DNA of 64,000 bases from Caldovatus sediminis (GTDB lineage Bacteria; Pseudomonadota; Alphaproteobacteria; Acetobacterales; Acetobacteraceae), in contig NZ_BMKS01000006.1 in the NCBI RefSeq assembly GCF_014644455.1, positions 248,001 through 312,000 on the forward strand. Direction: 5' to 3'. The notes under the pieces were generated by a model, which was not told the origin of the DNA, did not search any database, and saw only the letters and a program-made list of their open reading frames with translations. Position 1 is the stretch's first letter; every line of letters begins with the position of its first letter. Below, piece by piece: positions 21,455-30,604 of the stretch. Both the position numbers and the translations under genes were made by a program.

Positions 21455-22260
21455 GCACCCAGACGGGGGCCGCCCCGCCGCCCGCGCTCGAGGTGCAGGG
21501 GCTGACGAAGCGCTTCGGCGGCTTCGTCGCCCTCGACGGCGTCTCGCTGGCGGTGCCGGAGGGCTCGATCACGGGGCTGATCGGGCCGAACGGTGCCGGC
21601 AAGTCCACCCTGTTCGCGACCGTCGCCGGGTTCCTCCCGCCCGGCGGCGGTCGCGTGCTGCTGCGCGGCAGGGACGTGACCGGCGCACCGCCCTGGCGGC
21701 TGCACGCCGCCGGCCTGGTGCGCACCTTCCAGATCCCGCGCCCGTTCGCGCGACTGACGGTCGCCGAGAACCTCGCGGTCGCCGCCCCCGGCCAGGAAGG
21801 CGAGCGCCTGCCGCTGCCGTGGTTCGCGCGCGGCCGGATCCGCGAGCAGGAGCGCGCGCTACGCCGGCGCGCCATGCAGGTGCTGGAGCGGCTGGACCTC
21901 GCGGCGCACGCCGACCGGCCGGCCTCCGCCCTCTCCGGCGGGCAGAAGAAGCTGCTGGAGATCGGCCGGGCGCTGATGAGCGGGGCCGACCTCATCCTGC
22001 TCGACGAGCCCGCCGCCGGCGTGAACCGCACGCTGCTCCGCGCCATCGCCGAGACGATCGCCCGGCTGAACCGCGAGGACGGCATCACCTTCCTCGTGAT
22101 CGAGCATGACCTCGATCTCGTCGCCGAACTCTGCGAGCCCGTGCACTGCATGGCGGAAGGGCGCGTCATCGCGAGTGGCCGCATGGCCGAGGTCCGGGCC
22201 GACCCGGCCGTGGCCGAGGCCTATCTCGGCATGGCGCTCCTCCCCGATGCCGCGCCATGA
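21451..22260 (+). CDS. ABC transporter ATP-binding protein (LivG-like)
   Basis: One of two ATPases of the HAAT importer, 269 aa from the GTG that overlaps the binding-protein stop. Walker A is GPNGAGKST at residues 45-53. A LivG-type insertion precedes the signature ALSGGQKKLLEIGRALM. Walker B is LILLDEPAAGVN, followed by the switch histidine in LVIEHDLDLV. The stop overlaps livF by ATGA. The five-gene set is complete, unlike the sugar importer at 16-19 kb. Confidence 0.92.
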   Translation: MSTQTGAAPPPALEVQGLTKRFGGFVALDGVSLAVPEGSITGLIGPNGAGKSTLFATVAGFLPPGGGRVLLRGRDVTGAPPWRLHAAGLVRTFQIPRPFARLTVAENLAVAAPGQEGERLPLPWFARGRIREQERALRRRAMQVLERLDLAAHADRPASALSGGQKKLLEIGRALMSGADLILLDEPAAGVNRTLLRAIAETIARLNREDGITFLVIEHDLDLVAELCEPVHCMAEGRVIASGRMAEVRADPAVAEAYLGMALLPDAAP

Positions 22261-22961
22261 GCCTGCTCGAGGTCCGCGGCGCCGTCGGCGGCTACGGGGA
22301 GGCCGACATCCTCCACGGCGCGGACCTGACCGTCGCGGCCGGGCAGGTGGTCGTGGTCATCGGCCCCAACGGGGCGGGGAAGAGCACCCTGCTGAAGGCC
22401 GTCGCCGGCCTGGTTCCCCTGCGCGCGGGCCGCGTCGTCTTCGACGGATCGGACATCACGAACCGTCCCGCGGAGGAGCTGGTCGGCCGGGGCCTCGCCT
22501 ACGTCCCGCAGGAACGCAACGTCTTTCCCAGCCTGACCGTGGAGGAGAACCTCGCGATGGGCGCCTTCGTCCGCCCTTCCGCGACCGCCGCGGGGCTCGA
22601 GCGGGTCTATGCGCTCCTCCCCGATCTCCTGCCCAGGCGCCGCGTGCCGGCCGGCAGCCTCTCCGGCGGGCAGCGGCAGATGCTGGCGATCGGCCGGGCC
22701 CTGATGCTGGAGCCGCGGCTCGTCATGCTGGACGAGCCGACGGCGGGCCTGTCGCCGCGGTTCTGCGCCATGATCTTCGGGAAGATCAGGGAGATCGCCG
22801 CCTCCGGCGCGGCGGTGCTGATGGTCGAGCAGAATGCCCGGCCCGCCCTCGCCGTGGCCGACCGCGGCGTCGTGCTCGCGATGGGGCGCAACCGGGCCGA
22901 GGACACGGGGGCGGCGCTGCTGGCCAATCCGGAGATCGGACGCCTGTTCCTGGGGGGCTGA
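22257..22961 (+). CDS. ABC transporter ATP-binding protein (LivF-like)
   Basis: The second ATPase of the importer, 234 aa. Walker A IGPNGAGKST lies at residues 35-44, the Q-loop sits in YVPQERNVFPSLTVEENL, the signature is SLSGGQRQMLAIGRAL, and Walker B is LVMLDEPTAGLSP. EQNARPAL is the LivF-type switch region. The ATG overlaps the livG stop, and the permease gene follows after 6 bp. Confidence 0.92.
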   Translation: MSLLEVRGAVGGYGEADILHGADLTVAAGQVVVVIGPNGAGKSTLLKAVAGLVPLRAGRVVFDGSDITNRPAEELVGRGLAYVPQERNVFPSLTVEENLAMGAFVRPSATAAGLERVYALLPDLLPRRRVPAGSLSGGQRQMLAIGRALMLEPRLVMLDEPTAGLSPRFCAMIFGKIREIAASGAAVLMVEQNARPALAVADRGVVLAMGRNRAEDTGAALLANPEIGRLFLGG

Positions 22962-22967
22962 GCGCCG

Positions 22968-23852
22968 GTGCTGGAGTTCGTCAATTTCTACCTGATCCCC
23001 GGCCTGGTGCTCGGGGCGATCTACGCGATCGCCGCGGCCGGCCTGTCGCTGGTCTACGGCGTCATGCGCTTCGCCAACTTCGCCCATGGCGACCTGATGA
23101 CGTGGGGCGCCTATGCGGCGCTGGTCGCCGTGACCGGGCTCGGGATCAGCCCCTGGGCGGCGTTGCCCGTGGCGGTGGCGGCCACCGTCCCGGTCGCCTG
23201 GGCGGTGGACGCCGCGTTCTACGCGCGGCTGCGGCGGGCGGCGCCGGCGGTGCTGCTGATCTCCAGCTTCGGCGCGGCGCTGATGATGCGCGCGGTCGTG
23301 TACTTCGTGTTCGGCCCGACGCCGTGGACCTACGCGCGGGGCGTGACGCCGCCGCTCATGCTCGGCGCCGTCCGCATCCAGCAGCGGCATCTCCTCATCC
23401 TGGCCGGCGCGGCGCTGGCGGCGCTGGCGCTGCACCTGCTGCTCGCCCGCACCCGGGCGGGACGGGCCATGCGGGCGATGGCCGACGAGCCGGATCTCGC
23501 CCGCGTCACCGGCGTGCCGGTGCGGGGGGTCATCCGCCTCACCTGGGCGGTGGCCGCGGCGCTCGCGGCGATCGCCGGCGTGTTCCTCGCGATCGACACC
23601 GAGCTCACGCCGCTACTCGGCTTCCACGTGCTGCTTGCCGCCTTCGCCGCGGCCATCCTCGGCGGCATCGGCCGGCCCTGGGGCGCGGCGCTGGGCGGCC
23701 TGGTGCTCGGGCTGGCGGAGGAGCTGGCGACCTATCCGTTCATCGCCGGCGCCCCGCTGCTCGAGCCCGCCTACAAGACCGGCGTCGCCTTCGCCGTGCT
23801 GGTGCTGGCGCTGATCTTCCGCCCGCGGGGGCTGTTCGGGGGGATCGGCTGA
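22968..23852 (+). CDS. Branched-chain amino acid-type ABC permease (LivH-like)
   Basis: An inner-membrane permease of 294 aa from a GTG start 6 bp after livF. Hydrophobic helices run nearly throughout. LivH landmarks are GAIYAIAAAGLSLVYGVMRFA, FAHGDLMTWGAYAA and RAMRAMADEPDLARVTGV, the cytoplasmic loop that contacts the ATPases. Its TGA overlaps the livM ATG (TGATG), so translation is coupled. Confidence 0.9.
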   Translation: MLEFVNFYLIPGLVLGAIYAIAAAGLSLVYGVMRFANFAHGDLMTWGAYAALVAVTGLGISPWAALPVAVAATVPVAWAVDAAFYARLRRAAPAVLLISSFGAALMMRAVVYFVFGPTPWTYARGVTPPLMLGAVRIQQRHLLILAGAALAALALHLLLARTRAGRAMRAMADEPDLARVTGVPVRGVIRLTWAVAAALAAIAGVFLAIDTELTPLLGFHVLLAAFAAAILGGIGRPWGAALGGLVLGLAEELATYPFIAGAPLLEPAYKTGVAFAVLVLALIFRPRGLFGGIG

Positions 23853-24784
23853 TGGAAGCCGCGGCGCTGTATGTCGCGACCATGCTCACCCTCGCCGGCA
23901 TCTACGCGGCGCTGGCGGTCGGGCTGAACCTGCAGTGGGGGCTGACGGGCCTGATGAACTTCGGCGGCCTCGGCTTCGTCGCCGTCGGCGCCTACACCTC
24001 GGCGATCCTGACGGCGGGCGAGAGCGCGCAGCACCTCGGCGGATTCGGCTGGCCGTGGTGGGCCGCCTGGCCGCTCGCCGCCGCCGCGGGGGCGCTGCTG
24101 GCGCTGCCGATCGGCGCGATCAGCCTGCGGCTGCGGGCCGACTACCTGGCGATCGCCACGCTCGGCGTCGCCGAGATCCTCCGCCTCGCCGTCCGCAACG
24201 AGGACTGGCTGACCGGCGGTCCGCTCGGCGTGCCCGGCATTCCGCGGCCTTTCGAGGCGTTCGGCCAGCCCTGGGGGCAGCTCGCCTACCTCGCGCTGGT
24301 CGCCGCCATGGTGGCGGCGCTGTTCGCGCTCGCGCAGGCGACGGCCCACAGCCCCTTCGGACGGACGCTGCGCGCGATCCGCGACGATGAGGAGGCCGCG
24401 AAGGCCGCGGGCAAGAACCCGGCCGCCTTCCGCCTGCAGGCCTTCGTCCTGGGGGCCGCCTGCATGGGGCTCGCCGGGGCGATGCTGGCGCACTTCTTCA
24501 AGTTCATGGGGCCGGACGCGCTCGATCCGGTCACCACCACCTTCCTCGTCTGGGTGATGCTGATCGCGGGCGGCTCCGGCAACAACTTCGGCGCGGTGCT
24601 CGGCGCGGTGGCGGTGTGGGCCGTGTGGGCGGCGACCGACTGGCTCGCGGCCCAGCTCCCGGGCGAGCTCGCGACGCGCGCGGCCTATGTGCGCCTGTTC
24701 CTGATCGGCCTCGCCCTGCAGCTGATCCTGCTGTACCGCCCGCAGGGGCTGATCGGCGAACGGCCGCCGCGCCCCCCTGCCTGA
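23852..24784 (+). CDS. Branched-chain amino acid-type ABC permease (LivM-like)
   Basis: The second permease of the importer, 310 aa with about eight hydrophobic helices. LivM landmarks are AALAVGLNLQWGLTGLMNFG, SLRLRADYLAIATLGVAEI, GRTLRAIRDDEEAAKAAGKN and VWVMLIAGGSGNNFGAVLGA. The gene starts in the stop codon of livH and ends the operon; 121 bp separate it from the decarboxylase gene. Confidence 0.9.
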   Translation: MEAAALYVATMLTLAGIYAALAVGLNLQWGLTGLMNFGGLGFVAVGAYTSAILTAGESAQHLGGFGWPWWAAWPLAAAAGALLALPIGAISLRLRADYLAIATLGVAEILRLAVRNEDWLTGGPLGVPGIPRPFEAFGQPWGQLAYLALVAAMVAALFALAQATAHSPFGRTLRAIRDDEEAAKAAGKNPAAFRLQAFVLGAACMGLAGAMLAHFFKFMGPDALDPVTTTFLVWVMLIAGGSGNNFGAVLGAVAVWAVWAATDWLAAQLPGELATRAAYVRLFLIGLALQLILLYRPQGLIGERPPRPPA

Positions 24785-24905
24785 CCGGAACGGAGCGCGA
24801 GGCCCGGACGGGAAGCGCGGGCGCAGCCGGGCCTTCGCGGCTATCCTGCCCCGCGGGAACGCGGGGTCGCGGCACCGCGACCGGCACACGAGGCGAAGGG
24901 CACAG

Positions 24906-26525
24906 ATGACGCGGAAGAATGCGGGCGCGACCACGACCACGGTCCGCGGAGCGGTGATCGAGCTGCTCCGCTCCCTCGGCATGACCACCGTGTTCGGCAA
25001 TCCCGGCTCGACGGAACTGCCGTTCCTCGACCGCTGGCCGGCGGACTTCCGCTACGTCTTCGGCCTGCAGGAGGCGGCCGTCGTCGGGATGGCGGACGGC
25101 CATGCGCGCGCCACCGGCAACGCGGCCTTCGTCAACCTGCACTCGGCCGCCGGCGTCGGCCACGCGCTCGGCAACGTCTTCACCGCCTACCGCAACCGCG
25201 CGCCGCTGGTCATCACCGCCGGCCAGCTGGCGCGCGCGCTGCTGCCGAACCTGCCCTTCCTCGGCGCCAGCGAGGCGGCGAGCTTCCCCAGGCCCTACGT
25301 CAAGTACAGCATCGAGCCCGCGCGCGCCGAGGACGTGCCGGCCGCCATCGCCCACGCCTATCACGTCGCGATGCGCCGCCCCCGCGGCCCCACCTTCGTC
25401 TCCATCCCCGCGGACGACTGGGCCGCGCCCTGCCGGCCCGTGCCGGCGCGCGCCGTCTCGCAGGACGTCGCGCCCGATCCGGCGCTGATCGCCGACGCCG
25501 CGCGCGCCGTCGCGGCGGCGAAGCGCCCCGTGCTCGTCGTCGGCCCGGAGGTGGACGAGGAGGGGGCGGGCGAGGCGATGGTGGCGCTGGCCGAGCGCAT
25601 CGCCGCGCCGGTCCTCGCCGGCCCCTTCTCCGCGCGGCTCTCCTTCCCGGAGGACCATCCCCTGTTCGCCGGCTTCCTCGCCGCCGCGCCGCAGGCGGTC
25701 TCGGACGCGCTCCTGCCGCACGACCTGGTGCTGGTGGTGGGCGCGCCGGTCTTCACCTTCCATGTCGGCGGCGACGCCGCGATCTTCCGCAGCGGCATCC
25801 CGATCCTGCATCTGACGACGGACGAGGAGGCCGCCGCCTCCGCCCCCGCGGGCACGAGCATCCTCGGCAGCCTGCGCCTCGCCCTGCCGGCGCTGGCCGC
25901 GGCCCTGCCCGAAGCCGCCGGCCGCACCCCCCCGCCGCCCCGCCCGCGCCCTGCGCCGCCGTCGCCCGCCCACCCCATCCCGGCCGCCTACCTCCTGCAC
26001 CGGCTGCACGCGGCGCTGCCGGAGGACGCGACCCTGGTCGAGGAGGCGCCGTCGCACCGCCCGGCGATCCAGGCGCAGATGCCGATGCGGCGCTGGGGCA
26101 GCTTCCTCACCATGGCGAGCGGCGGCCTCGGCTACGCGCTCCCCGCCGCGGTCGGCGTCGCGCTGGCGCGGCCCGGCCGGCGCGTCCTGTGCCTGATCGG
26201 CGACGGTTCGATGATGTACTCGCCGCAGGCGCTGTGGACCGCCGTGCAGCATCGGTTGCCGCTGACGGTCGTGGTGATCAACAACGCCGGCTACGGCGCC
26301 CTGCGCTCCTTCAGCCGGGTGCTGCAGGTGCGCGACGCGCCGGGCATCGACCTGCCCGGGCTCGACTTCGTGAGCCTGGCGCGCGGCATGGGCTGCCCCG
26401 GCGTGCGGGTGACGCGCGCCGAGGAGCTGGACGCGGCGCTGGCGGAGGCCTTCCGCGCCGAGGGGCCGGCGCTCGTGGACGTCGTCGTGGATCCGGCGAT
26501 CCCGACCCTCTACGAGAGGGCGTGA
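24906..26525 (+). CDS. mdlC: Benzoylformate decarboxylase-like ThDP enzyme
   Basis: A 539-aa thiamine-diphosphate enzyme. It has the three-domain Pyr/central/PP layout. The benzoylformate-decarboxylase signature GNPGSTELPF gives Ser35, and FGLQEAA gives the cofactor-activating Glu56. VNLHSAAGVG gives His79 and GAPVFTFHVGG gives His286, the counterparts of Ser26, Glu47, His70 and His281 in the Pseudomonas enzyme. The PP domain has LCLIGDGSMMYSPQALW and VINNAGYG. All catalytic positions are retained, so a 2-keto-acid decarboxylase with an aromatic substrate is likely, though acetolactate-synthase-like relatives exist. It follows a HAAT importer and precedes a Bug receptor. Confidence 0.82.
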   Translation: MTRKNAGATTTTVRGAVIELLRSLGMTTVFGNPGSTELPFLDRWPADFRYVFGLQEAAVVGMADGHARATGNAAFVNLHSAAGVGHALGNVFTAYRNRAPLVITAGQLARALLPNLPFLGASEAASFPRPYVKYSIEPARAEDVPAAIAHAYHVAMRRPRGPTFVSIPADDWAAPCRPVPARAVSQDVAPDPALIADAARAVAAAKRPVLVVGPEVDEEGAGEAMVALAERIAAPVLAGPFSARLSFPEDHPLFAGFLAAAPQAVSDALLPHDLVLVVGAPVFTFHVGGDAAIFRSGIPILHLTTDEEAAASAPAGTSILGSLRLALPALAAALPEAAGRTPPPPRPRPAPPSPAHPIPAAYLLHRLHAALPEDATLVEEAPSHRPAIQAQMPMRRWGSFLTMASGGLGYALPAAVGVALARPGRRVLCLIGDGSMMYSPQALWTAVQHRLPLTVVVINNAGYGALRSFSRVLQVRDAPGIDLPGLDFVSLARGMGCPGVRVTRAEELDAALAEAFRAEGPALVDVVVDPAIPTLYERA

Positions 26526-26639
26526 CCCGGCGCCGGCCGGCGACCGCGGACCGTGGCGCGCGGCCCGGCGTCCGGCGCATCCTGGAGCGCGGCGCCGCAG
26601 GCGCCGTACGCCAGGCCGATCCGGGAGGAACCATCCGAG

Positions 26640-27632
26640 ATGCCCAAGACGACCCCAGCGCCCCGCCGTGCCGTCCTCGGCGCCGTCGGCGGCCTCGCCC
26701 TCGCCGTGCCCCGCCGCCTCGGCGCGCAGGGCGACGCCTGGCCGACGCGCCCGGTCCGCGTCGTCGTCCCCTTCCCGCCGGGCGGGCTGGTGGACACCCT
26801 CGCCCGCGCCGTCTCGCAGCACCTCAGCGCGGCGCTCGGACAGCCGGTGGTGGTGGAGAACCGTGCCGGCGCCGGCGGCAACATCGGCGCGGACGTCGTC
26901 GCGAAGGCCGCGCCGGACGGCCACACCCTGCTCGCGAGCTCGCTCGGGCCGATCGCGGTGAACCAGTACATCTACCGCAGCATGCCCTACGACACGCGGA
27001 CGGCCTTCGCGCCCATCGTGCTGCTCGCCGCCACGCCGAAGGTGATGTGCGTCGCCAACGCGCGTCCCTGGCGCACCGTGCAGGACGTGATCGGCGAGGC
27101 GAAGGCGAGGCCCGGCCAGCTCACCGCCGGCTCGGCGGGGCCGGGCAGCAGCCTCCACCTCGCGCTCGAGCTGTTCAAGCGCGTCACCGGCACCGACATC
27201 CAGCACGTGCCCTACCGCGGCGCCGCGCCGGCGGTGACCGACCTCGTCGCCGGGCAGATCGACATGCTGATCGACAACGTGCCGAACATCCTCGGCCAGA
27301 TCCGCGGCGCCGCGGTGCGCCCGCTGGCGGTCGCGACCGAGCGGCGCCTGCCGCAGCTGCCCGAGGTCCCCACCATGGCGGAGCAGGGGCTGGACTTCGT
27401 GTTCGGCACCGCCTTCGGCCTGGTCGCCCCGAGCGGCACCCCGCCCGCGATCGTCGAACGCATCGCGGCGGCGGTGACCGCCGCGCTGCGCGAGCCGGAG
27501 ATCGGCGGGCGGCTCGTCGAGCAGGGCGCGATCCTCGGCGGCGGCACGCCCGCGCAATTCGCCGCGCTGATCGAGCGCGAGCGCAGCCTGCTCGAGCCGG
27601 TCATCCGCGCCGCGAACATCCGCGCGGAGTGA
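26640..27632 (+). CDS. Tripartite tricarboxylate-type (Bug/TctC) substrate-binding protein
   Basis: A periplasmic Bug-family receptor of 330 aa. The start MPKTTPAPRRAVLG is supported by GGGAGGA about 11 nt upstream and gives a Tat-like signal peptide (Arg-Arg then a hydrophobic stretch ending near LGAQG). The family landmarks are RPVRVVVPFPPGGLVDTLAR, VVVENRAGAGGNIGADVVAKA and HVPYRGAAPAVTDLVAGQID. No TctA/TctB membrane genes are adjacent, which is common for this expanded family. The ligand is probably a carboxylate. Confidence 0.88.
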   Translation: MPKTTPAPRRAVLGAVGGLALAVPRRLGAQGDAWPTRPVRVVVPFPPGGLVDTLARAVSQHLSAALGQPVVVENRAGAGGNIGADVVAKAAPDGHTLLASSLGPIAVNQYIYRSMPYDTRTAFAPIVLLAATPKVMCVANARPWRTVQDVIGEAKARPGQLTAGSAGPGSSLHLALELFKRVTGTDIQHVPYRGAAPAVTDLVAGQIDMLIDNVPNILGQIRGAAVRPLAVATERRLPQLPEVPTMAEQGLDFVFGTAFGLVAPSGTPPAIVERIAAAVTAALREPEIGGRLVEQGAILGGGTPAQFAALIERERSLLEPVIRAANIRAE

Positions 27633-27650
27633 GCGGAGGAGGGGCCCGCC

Positions 27651-27869
27651 CTACCGCCGCGTCAGCCAGAAGATCAGGCCGAGCACCAGGCTCAGCACCA
27701 CGCTCACCAGCAGCCCGGTCGCCAGCGGGAAGTAGAAGGTGAAGCCGTCCCGGCGGATGAGGATGTCGCCGGGCAGCCGGCCGAGGCCGAGCTTGGCCAG
27801 CGCCGGCCACAGCAGGCCGAGGAGCAGGATCGCGAGCCCGAGCCCGATCAGGAAGCGCGAGACGTCCAT
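27651..27869 (-). CDS. DUF2905 family small membrane protein
   Basis: A 72-aa protein with two hydrophobic helices (about residues 5-24 and 46-68) joined by the short family motif LGRLPGDILIRRDGFTFYFP. This is the typical DUF2905 architecture, two helices around a GDI..R loop. The function of the family is unknown. A GGAGGGG sits about 11 nt before the ATG. It converges on the Bug gene 18 bp away and is divergent from the sensor kinase. Confidence 0.85.
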   Translation of the reverse strand: MDVSRFLIGLGLAILLLGLLWPALAKLGLGRLPGDILIRRDGFTFYFPLATGLLVSVVLSLVLGLIFWLTRR

Positions 27870-28145
27870 CCGCCGACGACCCCTCCGCGGCGGCCGAGAT
27901 GGGGGCGGCGCGCGCGGCGGTCAAGCACGGCCGGCGCGGCGACGTTAGGCGAAGCGGGCTGTCGTTCCGCATGTTGCGAGTTGCGGTCGCCAGGCCCGCC
28001 CGCTACGCCCTGGCGCGAGGACCCGCCGCATCCGGCGCGGCGCAGCCTGCCGGCGCCCCGATGGCGGCGCAGTCCGGAGCTGGGATCGCCCGCGGGTGGA
28101 TCGGCGCCCCAGGGCATCGCCGCGCTTCGGCCATGGCAGGGACCC

Positions 28146-30302
28146 GTGACCCAGGACGGCCCCCCGAACCCGGACGCCAGCGACCGCCGTGTGGCGGAGC
28201 TCGAGGCCGAGGTCGAGGAGCTGCGCCGCGCGCTCGCGCGCCGTGATGCCGTGCGCTCCGCCGACCGGGCCGCCGCGCGTCGCAAGGGCGGGCGCGCGCC
28301 GGACGACGCGCCGCGCGCGGGGCGCGGCGCCGCCGCGCCGGCCTATCAGGCGGATCTCGCCGAGGCGGCGGCGGAGATGGCGACGCTGCGCCGGATCGCG
28401 CGCGAACTGGAGGAGAGCCGCGCCGCCCTGCGCGAGCGCGAGGCACGGCTGCGCCTCATCCTCGACAGCGCCACGGACTTCGCCATCTTCACGACCGACC
28501 TCGACCTGCGCGTCACCTCCTGGAACGAGGGCGCGCGGCGCCTGCTCGGCTGGGAGGAGGGCGCGATCCTCGGGCGCTCCGCCGCGCTGATCTTCACCCC
28601 CGAGGACCGCGCCGCCGGCGTGCCGGAACGCGAGCGGGCGCAGGCGCTGGAGACCGGCCGCGCCGAGGACGAGCGCTGGCACCTCCGCGCCGACGGCTCG
28701 CGCTTCTGGGGCAGCGGGCTCGTGATGCCGCTGCGCGACCCCGCGGCCGCGCCGGACGCGCCGCCCCTCGGCCTGCTCCAGATCATGCGCGACCTCACCG
28801 GGCGGCGGCGGGCGGAGGAGGCGCTGCGCGAGAGCGAGGAGCACCTGCGCCACATCGTCGAGCTCAGCCCGCAGATCCTCTGGACCGCGGACCGGGAGGG
28901 CAACATCACCGCCGTCGGCGGCCGCGCGCGCCAGCTCAGCGGGATCGCCGGCGAGGAGATGCTGGGCGAGGGCTGGGCCCGGATCGTCCACCCGGACGAG
29001 CTGCCGCGCCTGTTCGAGGCCAAGGCGCGCGCGCTCGCCACCGGCGAGCCCCTCGATGTCGAGTACCGCTTCCGGCTGGCCGACGGTTCCTACCGCTGGA
29101 TGCGCTCGCGCGCCTATCCGCGGCGCGACGCCTCGGGCCGGATCGTCGGCTGGTACGGCACGACCGAGGACATCCACGACCGCCGCGTCGCGGAGGCGCG
29201 CCTGGCTGCGCTGGTCGAGCTCGGCGACCGGCTGCGCGAGCTGGGCGACCCCGCGGCGATCGCGCAGGCGGCGGCCGAGGTGATCGGTCGCGGGCTCGAA
29301 GCCGCGCGGGCGGGCTACGGGACGGTGGACCCGGAGGAGCGGCTCATCCGCATCGAGCGCGACTGGACCCGCGGGACGGCCGCGAGCTTCGCGGGAGAGC
29401 ACCGGCTGACGGACTACTGGGCCGGCTTCGTCGAGGAACTCCGGCGCGGCGAGGTCGTCGCCATCGGCGACACGGCGCGCGATCCCCGGACGGCCTCCTC
29501 CGCCGCCGGCTTCGCCGCCGTCGGGGTGCGCGCCTGCGTGCACGTGCCGGTCACGCGCGAGGGGCGCGTCGTCGCCCTGCTCTACGTCCACGACGCGGCG
29601 CCGCGGCGCTGGACGGAGGAGGAGGTGGACTTCGTCCGCGGCGTCGCCGAGCGCGCCTGGGCGGCGACCGAGCGGGCGCAGGCCGAGGAGCGGCGGGCGC
29701 TGCTGCTCGCGGAGCTGAACCACCGCGTCAAGAACACGCTCGCGGTCGTGCAGGCGCTCGCGCTGCAGACCGCGCGCAGCGCCCCGGACCTGCCCTCCTT
29801 CGTCGCCGCCTTCCAGACGCGGCTGATCGCGCTCGCCCGCGCCCACGACCTGCTGACGCAGGCGGACTGGCGCGGCGCCACCGCCGAGGAGATGGTCCGC
29901 ACCGAACTGGGCGGGGAGGAGCGCGCCGACCTCGGCGGCTGCGCCTCGTCCGCCGTCCTGCCCCCCGTGCAGGCCCTGGCGCTCGCCCTGGCGCTGCACG
30001 AGCTCGCCACCAACGCCGCGAAGCACGGCGCGCTCTCGACGCCGGAGGGGCGCGTCTCCGTCGCCTGCCGCACCGACCCGGCGGACGGCGCGACGCTGAT
30101 CGAATGGGTCGAGCGGGGCGGGCCGGCCGTCTCGGGCCCGCCGATCCGGCACGGCTTCGGCCTGCGCCTGCTGCAGCGCGGGCTCGCCCGGCAGGCGGGG
30201 ATGGAGGCGGAGCTCCGCTTCGAGCCCGAAGGCCTGCGCTGCACGCTGCGCCTGCCCGTCCTCGCCAACGCCGCCGGGCGGGCGCGTCGCCCCCGCCCGT
30301 GA
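28146..30302 (+). CDS. PAS-PAS-GAF sensor histidine kinase, HWE family
   Basis: A 718-aa soluble sensor kinase from the GTG at 28146 (CAGGGA just upstream); the open frame begins 55 codons earlier without Shine-Dalgarno or protein-like sequence. Domain order is a helical coiled coil (about 13-100), PAS-1 (about 100-220), PAS-2 with PAC (about 233-350), GAF (about 355-510) and the transmitter. The phospho-acceptor is His526 in ELNHRVKNTL. The N-box is HELATNAAKHG near 617, and the HWE hallmark is IEWVERGGP with Trp653 and Glu655. No transmembrane segment is seen. No receiver is adjacent, so the output partner is elsewhere. HWE kinases commonly feed light, redox or general-stress pathways in alphaproteobacteria; the signal here is unknown. 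Confidence 0.88.
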   Translation: MTQDGPPNPDASDRRVAELEAEVEELRRALARRDAVRSADRAAARRKGGRAPDDAPRAGRGAAAPAYQADLAEAAAEMATLRRIARELEESRAALREREARLRLILDSATDFAIFTTDLDLRVTSWNEGARRLLGWEEGAILGRSAALIFTPEDRAAGVPERERAQALETGRAEDERWHLRADGSRFWGSGLVMPLRDPAAAPDAPPLGLLQIMRDLTGRRRAEEALRESEEHLRHIVELSPQILWTADREGNITAVGGRARQLSGIAGEEMLGEGWARIVHPDELPRLFEAKARALATGEPLDVEYRFRLADGSYRWMRSRAYPRRDASGRIVGWYGTTEDIHDRRVAEARLAALVELGDRLRELGDPAAIAQAAAEVIGRGLEAARAGYGTVDPEERLIRIERDWTRGTAASFAGEHRLTDYWAGFVEELRRGEVVAIGDTARDPRTASSAAGFAAVGVRACVHVPVTREGRVVALLYVHDAAPRRWTEEEVDFVRGVAERAWAATERAQAEERRALLLAELNHRVKNTLAVVQALALQTARSAPDLPSFVAAFQTRLIALARAHDLLTQADWRGATAEEMVRTELGGEERADLGGCASSAVLPPVQALALALALHELATNAAKHGALSTPEGRVSVACRTDPADGATLIEWVERGGPAVSGPPIRHGFGLRLLQRGLARQAGMEAELRFEPEGLRCTLRLPVLANAAGRARRPRP

Positions 30303-30604
30303 GCAGAGCGCGCGGCTCGCCGGCGTCGGCTCCGACCGGGGCGTGGGGCCGGTCGGCCGCCGGCGTGCCACGGGCCGCGCCGTCCGCGAGGTCGCGCCAG
30401 GTTCCGAAGGCCACTGCCGACCCGCCACTCGCCGTGGTCTACCCGCGCCGGTCCGCGGCTGCCCGCCGCGGGACGCTCGCCAAGACCGATCGGTTCGATG
30501 CCGAGGCGATCGCCCTCTTCGCCGGGCGCGTCCGTCCCGAGCCTCGCCCGGTACGCGGCGCCGCATCCGTCGTCCGCCGAACGCCCGGCACGAAACGCGG
30601 TCGC
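30303..30604. other. Gene-free stretch between converging genes
   Basis: This stretch of 302 bp separates the 3' ends of the HWE kinase and the polysaccharide operon. No gene, clear terminator hairpin with a T-run, or repeat is recognised. Confidence 0.4.
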
